Numbered from the stretch's first letter, positions 1 through 7,592 are shown. The stretch is 11,694 nucleotides of DNA from Acidobacteriota bacterium (GCA_023380575.1 JAMCRM010000057.1:1-11694), one strand, 5' to 3'. Numbers and translations: made by a program. Notes: generated from the letters alone by a model not told the origin.

Positions 1-189
1 GGGATTGCGGCCGATGCGCGGCTGCCGCTGCCGGGTGCGGAAACTGCCGAAGCCGCGAATCTCGATTTTGTCGCCGCCACGCAGGGAACGCACGATGCTG
101 TCGAAAATCGCCTCCACGATGACTTCGGATTCCTTCCGGGTCATCTCCACAACGCGGGAGACTTCTTCAATCAGATCGGCCTTGGTCAT
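1..189 (-). CDS. HU/IHF-family DNA-binding protein (partial, C-terminus beyond window)
   Basis: The first 63 residues are visible, from MTKADLIEEV to the RIGRNP motif. This family forms small basic dimers that bend DNA and organise the nucleoid. The start matches the HU/IHF beginning (MTKxxLI), and residues 43-50 (EIRGFGSF) followed by RxRxPRxGRNP are the family signature at the base of the DNA-binding arm. The ATG at 187-189 is preceded by TAAGGAG (201-207), which fixes the start. The order S1 gene then this gene, on one strand with a 60-base gap, is the same as the rpsA-ihfB order of Escherichia coli, so it may be the IHF-beta-like member. HU and IHF subunits cannot be separated reliably from this fragment. 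The gene is cut by the window edge, not broken. Confidence 0.93.
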   Translation of the reverse strand, partial: MTKADLIEEVSRVVEMTRKESEVIVEAIFDSIVRSLRGGDKIEIRGFGSFRTRQRQPRIGRNP

Positions 190-249
190 TCTTTTCTTTT
201 CTCCTTAATCTCAGACCCGCAGTATCGCGTGATTCACGACAATTTGCAA

Positions 250-1974
250 CTACTTGGAATCATGGTCTTTGAGGCTCATAACCTCTTCGATGCTGGTAGT
301 GGCAGCGGCTGCCTGGCGTTGATAATCTTCGAGCCGGGTCTTTTCTTCGTCTTCCGAGGCGGCCTTCAGACTGAGTCCGATTTTTTTCTCCGCCTCGCTC
401 ATTTTGATGATTTTGAAATCGAATTCCTGGCCCACGGTCACGGGCGGCTCGGCGCCGGGTGTCCGGCCGGTGTAGCCGGGAATTTCGGAAAAATGGCACA
501 GCCCCTCGACGCCCTCGGCCAGCTCGACGAATGCGCCGAAACTGGCGAGGCGCGCCACGCGGCCGTGGACGACATCGCCCACCTGGTGGCTTTGCAGATA
601 GCTCTCCCAGGCATCCGGCTGCAACTGCTTGATGCCCAGCGAGAGGCGGTGCGCCTTAGCGTCGATATTCAGAATCACGGCCTGCACCAACTGCCCCTTC
701 TTGAGCACCTCGGAGGGATGCTTGACGCGCTTGGTCCAGGAGAGATCGGACACGTGCACGAGGCCGTCGATGCCTTCCTCGATTTCGACGAAGGCGCCGA
801 AATCGGTCATATTCCGGACCCGTCCCTCCACCACCGAGCCGACGCTGTAGCGGGCTTCCACGGTGGTCCAGGGATTGGGCTCGAGCTGCTTGAGACCGAG
901 CGAAATCCGGCGCTCCCTGGGCTGCACATCCAGGACCACGGCTTCCACCTGGTCGTTGGGCTTGCATACTTTCGACGGGTGTTTCATGCGCCGCGACCAG
1001 GTCATTTCGCTGATATGGATGAGGCCTTCGACTCCGGCTTCCAGCTCCACGAAGGCGCCGTAATCGGTGACGTTCACCACCCGCCCGATAACGCGCGAGT
1101 GAACCGGGTAGCGTTCCACGACGGTTTCCCACGGGTCGGGGAGCAACTGTTTGATGCCGAGCGACACACGCTCTTTCTGGCGGTCGAACTTGAGCACCTT
1201 GACGGTGACTTCATCGCCCACGTGCACCACTTCGGACGGATGGCCCACGCGGCCGTAGGACATGTCGGTGACATGCAGCAGGCCGTCGATGCCGCCAAGG
1301 TCCACGAAGGCGCCGTACTCGGTGAGGTTCTTGATCACGCCGGTAATCACCGAGCCTTCTTCGATCTGTTCCAGGGTGGCGGACTTGCGCTCGGTGATTT
1401 CCTGCTCGACCGCGAGTTTGCGCGATACCACGACGTTGCCGCGGCGGCGGTTGAGCTTGATCACTTTCACCGGGATATCCTGGCCTACGTACATTTCCAG
1501 GTTGTGCACGGGGCGCGGATCGGCCTGCGATCCGGGCATGAAGGCTTTCACGCCCACATCCACCGAGAGGCCGCCCTTCACCCGCCCCAGAACATGACCG
1601 GAGATCACGAGCTGCTCCTGAAAGGCGCGCTCCAGGTTCTCCCACACGCGCAGCCGCGCCGCCTTGGCGTGCGACAGCAACACGTAGCCTTCGGGCGTTT
1701 CCCCGTGATCGATCATCACGTCGATCACATCCCCGACCTGAACCGAGACTTCCCCGCGCGGACCTAAGAACTGATCCAGCGGAACCAGGCCTTCCGACTT
1801 GTAGCCGAAATCAACGATGACCTCTTTCGCGCTGACTTTCAGAACGGTTCCCTGGAGGATCTCGCCTTCCGCCGGAGGAGCGAAATGAGAGTAATCATCG
1901 AGCAGGTACTCGTACTCCTCAGCCCCGGGCTGCAAGCCGGGATTCTGCTGCGAGTCATTCTGATCGATGGCCAT
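250..1974 (-). CDS. rpsA: 30S ribosomal protein S1
   Basis: This 574-residue protein has six S1 (OB-fold) repeats, at roughly residues 36-104, 121-187, 206-275, 292-362, 378-450 and 466-538. E. coli S1 is 557 residues with the same six-repeat plan. Repeats 3-5 are the most regular, each with a YGAFV or FGAFV core, a GLxHxS/T motif and a [RK].SLGxKQL end. Repeats 1 and 2 are more divergent, as in other S1 proteins, where they contact the ribosome while the later repeats bind mRNA. S1 helps the 30S subunit capture and unfold mRNA. The ATG at 1972-1974 has GGAGG at 1982-1986, seven bases upstream. A sigma70-like promoter at 2133-2162 would give a leader of about 150 bases. The HU/IHF-like gene follows on the same strand, probably co-transcribed. 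The C-terminal tail after repeat 6 (about 35 residues) is charged and low in structure. Confidence 0.97.
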   Translation of the reverse strand: MAIDQNDSQQNPGLQPGAEEYEYLLDDYSHFAPPAEGEILQGTVLKVSAKEVIVDFGYKSEGLVPLDQFLGPRGEVSVQVGDVIDVMIDHGETPEGYVLLSHAKAARLRVWENLERAFQEQLVISGHVLGRVKGGLSVDVGVKAFMPGSQADPRPVHNLEMYVGQDIPVKVIKLNRRRGNVVVSRKLAVEQEITERKSATLEQIEEGSVITGVIKNLTEYGAFVDLGGIDGLLHVTDMSYGRVGHPSEVVHVGDEVTVKVLKFDRQKERVSLGIKQLLPDPWETVVERYPVHSRVIGRVVNVTDYGAFVELEAGVEGLIHISEMTWSRRMKHPSKVCKPNDQVEAVVLDVQPRERRISLGLKQLEPNPWTTVEARYSVGSVVEGRVRNMTDFGAFVEIEEGIDGLVHVSDLSWTKRVKHPSEVLKKGQLVQAVILNIDAKAHRLSLGIKQLQPDAWESYLQSHQVGDVVHGRVARLASFGAFVELAEGVEGLCHFSEIPGYTGRTPGAEPPVTVGQEFDFKIIKMSEAEKKIGLSLKAASEDEEKTRLEDYQRQAAAATTSIEEVMSLKDHDSK

Positions 1975-2126
1975 TCACAAGCCTCCGCGGTTCTGATTCA
2001 CTGATGGTCGCGAGATTCTCTGCGGGGAGGTACGAGGACCGAAGGGAGCAGGCGCGAAAGCCACCCGAAGGAGCACCTTCCCAACCGAAACCCCTAAACA
2101 CCAGCAAACCACTGAATATTAGTACG
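1975..2126 (-). promoter_or_regulatory. long 5' leader of rpsA with small hairpin
   Basis: This is the untranslated stretch between the predicted start of transcription and the rpsA ATG. On the minus strand it contains GAAGG-TGCT-CCTTC (2067-2080), a perfect five-pair stem with a four-base loop, and a second nearby partial copy of the sequence CCGAAGG(G)AGCA at about 2039-2050 on the plus strand. The E. coli rpsA leader folds into hairpins used for autoregulation by S1; a similar role here is inference only. The remaining bases up to 2320 hold the divergent promoters and no gene I can support. Confidence 0.35.
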
Positions 2127-2132
2127 TTAGCA

Positions 2133-2162
2133 AATATACGCCGTCCTGTCACGGCTTGTCAA
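2133..2162 (-). promoter_or_regulatory. sigma70-like promoter for rpsA
   Basis: Read on the minus strand, a perfect TTGACA (2157-2162) is followed after 18 bases by TATATT (2133-2138). It points at rpsA, with a predicted transcription start near 2126. It is the best consensus match I see in the window. Confidence 0.72.
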
Positions 2163-2247
2163 CCGGCGCGCGCCATTTTCCTTGCGGAGGAAGACGGCAC
2201 GCGGTGCGAAAACCGTCCGGGCGGCAGGGGGCGGGAAAAAAGGGGCT

Positions 2248-2275
2248 TTGTGTTTTTCCCTTTCCGTTCTAGAAT
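2248..2275 (+). promoter_or_regulatory. possible promoter for the 48-residue membrane protein gene
   Basis: TTGTGT (2248-2253) and TAGAAT (2270-2275) are separated by 16 bases and lie 45 bases before the ATG at 2321. The -10 is good and the -35 is only fair. Confidence 0.4.
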
Positions 2276-2320
2276 GAGGCTGACCGATCTTTCATTCCGG
2301 CCTTTATCAGGAGGTGCCAA

Positions 2321-2467
2321 ATGTTTGATAGCCTCGCGGATCGGATCAAGCAGGACGAGAAACAGGAGGTCAACCGGACCGAATGGTTGATCAGATGGGC
2401 TCTGGTGGTGGTGGTTTCCGTACTGCTGTTCGGGGGTCTGTACTTCGGCGTTCGTATGCTCGACTGA
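2321..2467 (+). CDS. small single-span membrane protein, function unknown
   Basis: This 48-residue open frame begins at an ATG with a near-ideal AGGAGGT (2309-2315) six bases upstream of the start, which is the main reason to believe it. The first 26 residues are polar and charged (MFDSLADRIKQDEKQE...), followed by one hydrophobic segment at about residues 27-44 (ALVVVVSVLLFGGLYFGV) and a four-residue tail, RMLD. The N-terminal part could lie in the cytoplasm and act as a small amphipathic anchor, but the topology is a guess. I do not recognise the family. It stands alone between divergent rpsA and a convergent exported protein gene, with only 21 bases between the two stop codons. It could also be a lineage-specific accessory of a membrane complex; nothing in the neighbourhood says which. 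Confidence 0.72.
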   Translation: MFDSLADRIKQDEKQEVNRTEWLIRWALVVVVSVLLFGGLYFGVRMLD

Positions 2468-2483
2468 TTCTCCCCCGTCGAGC
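2458..2483. terminator. weak hairpin between convergent genes
   Basis: GCTCGAC (2458-2464) and GTCGAGC (2477-2483) form a perfect seven-pair inverted repeat with a 12-base loop, spanning the stop codon of the small membrane protein and abutting the end of the opposite gene. There is no T-run on either side, so bidirectional termination is only possible, not shown. Confidence 0.3.
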
Positions 2484-2488
2484 CGCAT

Positions 2489-3010
2489 CTACCGGGCGGG
2501 CGTTTCAGCGGGAAGCCGCGGCGAGAACATTCCGGGAGGAGCGATACTGCGCATGACGGATTTGACTTTTCCCGCGTATTCTTCGTTGGGGTTGTAGGTG
2601 GCCAGAATCTCGTCGAGGGACTTGTGTTTGTACAGATTGGAGTTGGCCAGGCAATACGCCACAGCCTGAATGGCCGCCGCCATGGATTGAAATTCAGCCC
2701 GCCCCGCATCCCATCCAAACAGGTTATTGTTCCGCGCTGTCCTCCCACCGCCTGATTCCACCCAGGAAATGCTCGGCAGCAAGCGCCAATCCAGACCGTA
2801 GGTATCGGAGACCTGCAGGAAGATGTGGGCCAGGCCGGCGGCGGGCGCCGCACTACGCCCGAAAAAGTCCTGCAGGATGTCCAGACGCGGGTCGGTGATG
2901 GCCACCGTCGCCGCCATCGGGACCGACGCCGGGAACTGATGGGTGATGGGTGTAGGCGCCGAGACCACTCCCGCAAACACCACAACGCCTTTGGAGATCA
3001 GTTTCCGCAT
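2489..3010 (-). CDS. exported glucosaminidase/lysozyme-fold protein
   Basis: This is a 173-residue protein with a signal peptide (MRKLISKGVVVFAGVVSA, probable cut near residue 18). The core at about residues 62-157 resembles the endo-beta-N-acetylglucosaminidase/lysozyme-like fold: WRLLPSISWVESGGG with E85 in the position of the catalytic acid, then NNNLFGW (residues 94-100), a FxSMxxAI helix at about 107-114, and the NPNEEYAGKV helix near the end. Members of this fold cut the glycan strands of peptidoglycan. The small size and lack of a cell-wall binding domain suggest a minimal enzyme or a remodelling helper. The ATG at 3008-3010 was chosen because it begins the signal peptide and has GAGG in TTACCTC (3016-3022, minus strand). 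A GTG further upstream at 3053-3055 would add 15 residues and has no properly spaced binding site. Assignment to the glucosaminidase family rather than a transglycosylase is by motif pattern only. Confidence 0.75.
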   Translation of the reverse strand: MRKLISKGVVVFAGVVSAPTPITHQFPASVPMAATVAITDPRLDILQDFFGRSAAPAAGLAHIFLQVSDTYGLDWRLLPSISWVESGGGRTARNNNLFGWDAGRAEFQSMAAAIQAVAYCLANSNLYKHKSLDEILATYNPNEEYAGKVKSVMRSIAPPGMFSPRLPAETPAR

Positions 3011-3230
3011 CGAAATTACCTCGGTCGTAAGCTGGATTGACGAGAGGGCTTTCACCCCCTTTGTAATACGGTACGTTTACGGACAATCACATATTCATTA
3101 ACGTAGCTCAATCATAGCAGAATGTCAGCAGGCGTTTTCGGGCCTGGTACTACGAATCACCACCACATAAGCGTGCTGTATGTGCCGGAACAAAGGGAAA
3201 TTCGCGCCGTTCCGGTTTACACTGTGGAAG

Positions 3231-3235
3231 GGAGG
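3231..3235 (+). promoter_or_regulatory. ribosome binding site deciding a TTG start
   Basis: GGAGG within AAGGGAGG (3228-3235) lies five bases before TTG at 3241. There is no in-frame ATG until residue 65, inside the conserved domain, so this site decides the start of the dehydrogenase gene. Confidence 0.75.
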
Positions 3236-3240
3236 CCGCC

Positions 3241-5331
3241 TTGGCGACGATCACGCAACCGCCGGACGTGGATCGCTTTTCGGGGCTGGAGCCGGAGCAG
3301 TTGATCCGGGCATTCCGTATTCTGCACACGGCGCGCCGGCTGGACGACCGCGAGATCGCCCTGAAGCGTCAGAACCGGATTTTCTTTCAGATCAGCGGCG
3401 CGGGGCACGAAGCCGTGCAGGTGGCGGCGGGGATGGCGCTGCGCGCGGGGCACGACTGGGTGTACCCGTATTATCGCGACCGGGCGCTGTGCCTGGCCCT
3501 GGGAGTGACCCCGCTGGAGATGCTGCTGCAGGCCGTGGGAGCGGCGGCGGACCCGGCTTCGGGCGGCCGCCAGATGCCTTCCCACTGGGGACATGCGGCA
3601 TACCGCATTGTGAGTTCGTCGTCGCCCACCGGGACGCAGTTTCTGCAGGCGGTGGGTTGCGCCGAAGCGTGCCGTTACCGGGATCCGGCGACGGACGAGA
3701 TCACGCTGGTCACGTGCGGCGACGGCGCCACCAGCGAGGGCGAATTCTGGGAAGCCATGAATGTCGCCTGCATGAAGCGGCTGCCGGTGCTGTTCCTGGT
3801 GGAGGACAACGGCTACGCCATCTCCGTCCCGGTGGAGTGCCAGACGGCGGGGGGCAGCATTTCCCGGCTGCTTTCGGGGTTTCCCGGCCTGCTGCGGCTG
3901 GAGGTGGACGGCACGGATCTGATGGCGTCCTACGGCGCCATGCGGGAGGCGGCGGCCTACTGCCGCGCAGGAAGCGGTCCGGCGCTGGTGCACGCCCACG
4001 TGATCCGGCCCTATTCGCATTCGCTCTCCGACGACGAGCGGCTGTACAAGACGGCCGCGGAGCGCCAGGCGGAAAGCGAGCGCGACCCCGTGCTGAATTT
4101 TCCCAAGCTTCTCATCCAGGAAGGCGTGCTGGACCGTCACGCGCTGCAGCGCATCACCCACGAAATCGACCTGGAGGTCCACGAGGCCACCCAGGCGGCG
4201 CTGCGCGCGGACCCGCCCGAGCCGGATTCGGCGCTGGCCCACCTGTACTCGGATGTGGATCCCGCGGCGGAGGAGTTCAGCACCGCGCCGCGGCTCACCG
4301 GCGAGCCCATGACCATGGTGGACCTGCTCAACGCCACGCTGCGCGAGGAGATGCGGCGGAATGCGGACATCGTCGTCTTCGGCGAGGACGTGGCCGATTG
4401 CAGCAGGGCCGCCAATCTCTCCGAGGTGAAGGGCAAGGGCGGGGTGTTCAAGGTCACCCACGGACTGCAGGCCGAGTTCGGAGACCGGCGCGTGTTCAAC
4501 TCTCCGCTGGCCGAGGCGGCGATCGTGGGCCGGGCCATCGGCATGGCCACGCGCGGCATCAAGCCGGTAGTGGAGATTCAGTTTCTCGACTATATCTGGC
4601 CGGCCATGATGCAACTGCGGGACGAACTGGCCACCATGCGCTGGCGGTCGAACGGGGCGTTCTCCTGCCCGGTGGTGGTGCGGGTGGCCATCGGCGGCTA
4701 CCTGAACGGCGGCGCGGTGTACCACAGCCAGTGCGGGGAGGTGGAGTTCACTCACATTCCGGGGCTGCGGGTGGTGATGCCCTCGACGGCGCTGGATTCC
4801 TGCGGGCTGCTGCGCACCGCGCTGCGCTGCGACGACCCGGTGCTGTTTCTGGAGCACAAGCGGCTGTACCGCGAGCCCTACAACCGGTCGCCGCACCCGG
4901 GCGAGGAGTACATGATTCCTTTCGGGCGCGCCAGGGTGGTGAAGTCCGGGCGCAGCCTGACTGTGATCACGTACGGCGCGCTGGTGCAGAAATCGATGCA
5001 GGCGGCCACGCTGGTGGAGCGGAAGAATTCCGGCTGGAGCGTGGAAGTGGTCGATCTGCGCACCCTGGCGCCCTACGACTGGGAGACCATCCGCGGATCG
5101 GTGGAGAAGACCAGCCGCGCGCTCGTGGTCCATGAAGATATGCTCTCATTCGGCTACGGCGCGGAGATCGCGGCGCGCATTGGAAGCGAGCTGTTCGACC
5201 GCCTGGACGCACCGGTGCGCCGCTGCGCCGCGCTGGATACGTGGGTGGGCTACCATCCGCGGCTCGAGGCGGCCATCCTGCCGCAGGTGGAAACGGTGGC
5301 GGCCGAAATGGAGCGGACGCTGAACTGGTGA
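3241..5331 (+). CDS. fused alpha-beta E1 of a branched-chain 2-oxoacid dehydrogenase
   Basis: This 696-residue protein joins the two E1 subunits in one chain. The alpha part (about 15-345) has the thiamine diphosphate motif GDGATSEG (160-167) ending in VEDNGYAIS (187-195), and the substrate/phosphorylation-loop region [13 protein letters not shown] (258-270). A proline- and acid-rich linker leads to the beta part (about 357-692), with FGEDV (380-384), the [10 protein letters not shown] segment carrying the likely catalytic glutamate E425, and a transketolase C-terminal domain ending in [10 protein letters not shown]1 decarboxylates branched-chain 2-oxoacids (from valine, leucine, isoleucine) and transfers the acyl group to the lipoyl E2. 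Fused E1 proteins of this type occur in Acidobacteriota and Bacteroidota. E2 and E3 are not in this window, so they must be encoded elsewhere. A pyruvate-type or acetoin-type substrate cannot be excluded from sequence alone. The start is TTG. Confidence 0.92.
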   Translation: MATITQPPDVDRFSGLEPEQLIRAFRILHTARRLDDREIALKRQNRIFFQISGAGHEAVQVAAGMALRAGHDWVYPYYRDRALCLALGVTPLEMLLQAVGAAADPASGGRQMPSHWGHAAYRIVSSSSPTGTQFLQAVGCAEACRYRDPATDEITLVTCGDGATSEGEFWEAMNVACMKRLPVLFLVEDNGYAISVPVECQTAGGSISRLLSGFPGLLRLEVDGTDLMASYGAMREAAAYCRAGSGPALVHAHVIRPYSHSLSDDERLYKTAAERQAESERDPVLNFPKLLIQEGVLDRHALQRITHEIDLEVHEATQAALRADPPEPDSALAHLYSDVDPAAEEFSTAPRLTGEPMTMVDLLNATLREEMRRNADIVVFGEDVADCSRAANLSEVKGKGGVFKVTHGLQAEFGDRRVFNSPLAEAAIVGRAIGMATRGIKPVVEIQFLDYIWPAMMQLRDELATMRWRSNGAFSCPVVVRVAIGGYLNGGAVYHSQCGEVEFTHIPGLRVVMPSTALDSCGLLRTALRCDDPVLFLEHKRLYREPYNRSPHPGEEYMIPFGRARVVKSGRSLTVITYGALVQKSMQAATLVERKNSGWSVEVVDLRTLAPYDWETIRGSVEKTSRALVVHEDMLSFGYGAEIAARIGSELFDRLDAPVRRCAALDTWVGYHPRLEAAILPQVETVAAEMERTLNW

Positions 5332-5332
5332 T

Positions 5333-5357
5333 TCGCGAAACATTTTCGTGATATTCT
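5333..5357 (+). promoter_or_regulatory. hairpin plus extended -10 box before the lysine-rich microprotein
   Basis: TCGCGAAA (5333-5340) and TTTCGTGA (5344-5351) can pair over eight positions, allowing one G-U, directly after the E1 stop. The second arm overlaps TGATATTCT (5349-5357), an extended -10 type box. There is no matching -35. It may be a weak terminator for the E1 gene, a promoter for the next small frame, or both. Confidence 0.35.
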
Positions 5358-5375
5358 GTTTTGCGGAGGATTGTC

Positions 5376-5432
5376 ATGGCCTGCAAGACCAAGTCCGCCC
5401 CGAAAAAAGCCAAGCCCGCCAAGAAGAAGTAA
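5376..5432 (+). CDS. 18-residue lysine-rich microprotein, function unknown
   Basis: The frame encodes MACKTKSAPKKAKPAKKK: eight lysines, four alanines, two prolines, one cysteine and no acidic residue. GGAGGA (5365-5370) sits five bases before the ATG, the spacing expected of a translated gene. The composition resembles the tails of histone H1-like and ribosome-associated basic proteins, so nucleic-acid binding is the natural guess, but I do not recognise it. It lies 44 bases after the E1 gene and 47 bases before the isocitrate dehydrogenase start, in a different frame from both. Because it is so short, chance cannot be excluded; the strong binding site and the sharp composition are the support. 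Confidence 0.5.
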   Translation: MACKTKSAPKKAKPAKKK

Positions 5433-5444
5433 GGCGCGGCACGG

Positions 5445-5473
5445 TTGCGGCTGCAGCCCGCTTCTTTTATCTT
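5445..5473 (+). promoter_or_regulatory. possible promoter giving a leaderless icd mRNA
   Basis: TTGCGG (5445-5450) and TATCTT (5468-5473) are spaced by 17 bases. Six bases separate the -10 box from the GTG start of icd at 5480, so transcription would begin at or next to the start codon. Confidence 0.4.
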
Positions 5474-5479
5474 GGGGTT

Positions 5480-6916
5480 GTGGCGAAGACACCTGTCACG
5501 GTGGCTTACGGTGACGGCATCGGCCCTGAAATCATGGCCGCCACCCTGGCGGTGCTGAAAGAGGCCGGAGCCGCTATCGAGATTGAAACCATTGAAATCG
5601 GCGAGAGGGTTTACCTGGCCGGCCACAGTTCGGGGATTGAGGCGGGCGCATGGGGATCCCTCCGCCGCACGCGAGTCTTCCTGAAGGCCCCCATCACCAC
5701 TCCCCAGGGCGGCGGGTTCAAAAGCCTCAACGTGACAGCGCGCAAGTCCCTGGGGCTGTATGCCAACGTCCGGCCATGCGTGGCCTACGATCCCTTCGTG
5801 GAGACGCGCCATCCGGGAATGGACGTGGTGATCGTGCGCGAAAACGAAGAGGACCTCTACGCCGGGATCGAGTACCGCGCCGGGGCGGAGGAGGCCTACG
5901 CGCTGAAACTGATTTCCCGCTCGGCGAGCGAGAAGATCGCGCGCTACGCCTTCGATTACGCGCGGCGGCACGGCCGCCGCAAGGTGACCTGCTTCACCAA
6001 AGACAACATCCTGAAAATGACCGACGGCCTGTTCCACCGCGCCTTCGACGAGGTGGCCGCCGAATATCCGGAGATCGAAAAAGAGCACTGGATCGTGGAC
6101 ATCGGCGCGGCCAAACTGGCCGATACGCCCGGGGCGTTCGACGTGGTGGTGCTGCCGAACCTGTACGGCGACATTCTCTCCGACGTGGCGGCCCAGATTG
6201 CGGGCTCGGTAGGGCTGGCGGGCTCGGCCAACATCGGCGACCACTGCGCCATGTTCGAAGCGGTGCACGGTTCGGCGCCGCGCCGCGCGGGGCAGAACCT
6301 GGCGAATCCCTCGGGGCTGATGCTGGCGGGCGTGCTGATGCTGGTGCACATCGGCCAGCCGGAGGTGGCCGCGCGGGTGCACAACGCATGGCTGCGCACC
6401 ATCGAGGACGGCGTACACACCTACGACATTTTCACCCCCGGAGCGAGCAAGCGGAAGGTGGGCACGCGCGAATTCGCCGAAGCGGTGATGGCGCGGCTGG
6501 GAGAGAAGCCGTGCCAGCTCAAGCCCGTTGGCTACGGGCCGGTGGAGCGCCACAAGCTGCCTTCGCACGCTCCGCCGCCGGTGCCGTCGGCGGACCTCGG
6601 CGGCGTGGACGTATACGTGAACTGGCCTTCGCGGGAGGCGGCCGAACTGGCGGCAAAGGCCGGGGCGGCGGCGGCTCCGCTGCAACTCAAGCTCATTGCC
6701 AACCGCGGCCTGAAGGTGTGGCCCGAGGCGCAGCCGGACGCCTTCTGCACCGATACATTTCGCTGCCGCTTCACGGCCGCGCCGGGCACCGTGACGCAGG
6801 CCGATGTGCTCGCACTGCTGGGACGTGTGGGCGCCGCCGGCATCGAAATCGTGATGGTGGACATGCTGCGCTACTTCGACGGCCGCCCGGGGTTTTCGCT
6901 CGCTCAAGGAGAATAG
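5480..6916 (+). CDS. icd: NADP-dependent isocitrate dehydrogenase, Thermus type
   Basis: This 478-residue enzyme oxidatively decarboxylates isocitrate to 2-oxoglutarate in the citric acid cycle. The isopropylmalate/isocitrate dehydrogenase fold covers about residues 5-345: GDGIGPE (11-17), SLN (82-84) and R98 for isocitrate binding, VVRENEEDLYAGIE-like block (119-131), K174, and NLYGDILSD (227-235) with the metal-binding aspartates. EAVHGSAP (260-267) is the cofactor region. An extra C-terminal domain of about 120 residues, ending RYFDGRPGFSLAQGE, matches the long isocitrate dehydrogenase of Thermus thermophilus and not the E. coli form. Where E. coli and Thermus have Lys-Tyr after SAP, this protein has R268-R269. 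The GTG at 5480 was chosen because the fold begins five residues later; it lacks a good binding site (only GGGG two bases upstream), and upstream extension would run into the microprotein region. It abuts purE, whose ATG follows the stop directly. Confidence 0.94.
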   Translation: MAKTPVTVAYGDGIGPEIMAATLAVLKEAGAAIEIETIEIGERVYLAGHSSGIEAGAWGSLRRTRVFLKAPITTPQGGGFKSLNVTARKSLGLYANVRPCVAYDPFVETRHPGMDVVIVRENEEDLYAGIEYRAGAEEAYALKLISRSASEKIARYAFDYARRHGRRKVTCFTKDNILKMTDGLFHRAFDEVAAEYPEIEKEHWIVDIGAAKLADTPGAFDVVVLPNLYGDILSDVAAQIAGSVGLAGSANIGDHCAMFEAVHGSAPRRAGQNLANPSGLMLAGVLMLVHIGQPEVAARVHNAWLRTIEDGVHTYDIFTPGASKRKVGTREFAEAVMARLGEKPCQLKPVGYGPVERHKLPSHAPPPVPSADLGGVDVYVNWPSREAAELAAKAGAAAAPLQLKLIANRGLKVWPEAQPDAFCTDTFRCRFTAAPGTVTQADVLALLGRVGAAGIEIVMVDMLRYFDGRPGFSLAQGE

Positions 6917-7408
6917 ATGGCTGAAACAAATCCGCTGGTGCTGGTGCTGATGGGCAGCAGGTCGGACTGGGAGACGATGCGGTCCACCAGTGAAGTGCTG
7001 GCGCAGTTCGGGGTGCCGCATGAATGCCGGGTGGCCTCGGCGCACCGTTCGCCGGAACTGACCGTGGAACTGGCGTCGGGCGCGGAGGCGCGCGGGGTGG
7101 AAGTGATCATCGCCGCCGCCGGCGCCGCCGCGCATCTGGCCGGAGTCGTGGCGGCCCACACGGTGCTGCCGGTTTTCGGGGTGCCCATGGAGAGCAAGGC
7201 GCTGAAGGGCCTGGATTCGCTGCTCTCGACGGTGCAGATGCCCGCCGGGATTCCGGTGGGCACGCTGGCCATCGGCGGGGCCGGGGCGCGCAACGCGGCG
7301 CTGCTGGCGGTGGCGGTGCTGGCCAACTCGCGTCCCGGCCTGCGCGAGAAACTGCGGCACTACCGCGCCGAACAGGCGGAGAAGGTCGCCCGCGAGACGC
7401 TGCTATGA
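6917..7408 (+). CDS. purE: N5-carboxyaminoimidazole ribonucleotide mutase
   Basis: This 163-residue protein has the full class I PurE pattern: [10 protein letters not shown] (12-21) for the phosphate, ASAHRSP (40-46) with the catalytic H43, the glycine/alanine-rich [17 protein letters not shown] loop (67-83), and [21 protein letters not shown] (the SKAL..GxDSLLS block). The enzyme moves the carboxylate of N5-CAIR to give CAIR in purine synthesis, usually with PurK, which is not in this window. The usual AGGAAHLPG loop reads [10 protein letters not shown] here, a mild change. The ATG follows the icd stop with no gap; AAGGAG (6906-6911) lies five bases upstream inside the end of icd, so the two genes are almost certainly translated from one mRNA. 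Confidence 0.95.
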   Translation: MAETNPLVLVLMGSRSDWETMRSTSEVLAQFGVPHECRVASAHRSPELTVELASGAEARGVEVIIAAAGAAAHLAGVVAAHTVLPVFGVPMESKALKGLDSLLSTVQMPAGIPVGTLAIGGAGARNAALLAVAVLANSRPGLREKLRHYRAEQAEKVARETLL

Positions 7409-7489
7409 TGCGGCTGGCGCTACGTTCCAGATGTAGCCGCCGCGGCGTACCAGGCGATTACGTATACGGTGCTACGCATCGAGAACTGA

Positions 7490-7577
7490 GCCACGGATGC
7501 ACACGGATGCACACAGATGGGGATCTGACGAAGACTGGCTGGCGAGCTATCGGTGTGTATCCGTGTCCATCTGTGGC
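7490..7577. repeat. imperfect inverted repeat built on GGATGCACAC units
   Basis: The left arm (7490-7513) and the right arm (7554-7577) pair as an inverted repeat over 24 positions with three mismatches, around a 40-base spacer. The left arm also contains a direct repeat, GGATGCACAC (7496-7505) then GGATGCACAC (7506-7515), followed by AGATGG. Sequences of this type (GCCACAGATGGACACGGATA and close relatives) are known to me as dispersed intergenic repeats in several environmental bacterial lineages. Its position between convergent genes suggests a mobile palindromic element that may also stop transcription from both sides. Confidence 0.7.
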
Positions 7578-7592
7578 CCTAAAAGCCCCGGT

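Noticed and set aside
229..239. CGTGA-T-TCACG palindrome between rpsA and the HU/IHF-like gene
   Set aside because: Short, single copy, and inside a likely operon; probably chance.
229..1767. Long plus-strand open frame opposite rpsA
   Set aside because: It is the GC-rich reverse strand of a certain S1 gene, with histidine- and alanine-rich low-complexity translation and no binding site.
3180..5135. Long frames overlapping the E1 gene on both strands
   Set aside because: Their translations are Gly/Arg/Ala- or His/Arg-rich with no domain, while the E1 frame is fully conserved; shadows of high third-position GC.
4967..7360. 797-residue minus-strand frame opposite icd and purE
   Set aside because: It runs across three real genes and an intergenic gap and has no recognisable motif.
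7496..7515. Tandem GGATGCACAC units considered as a CRISPR array
   Set aside because: Units are 10 bases, adjacent without spacers, and only two copies exist; it fits a dispersed palindromic repeat.
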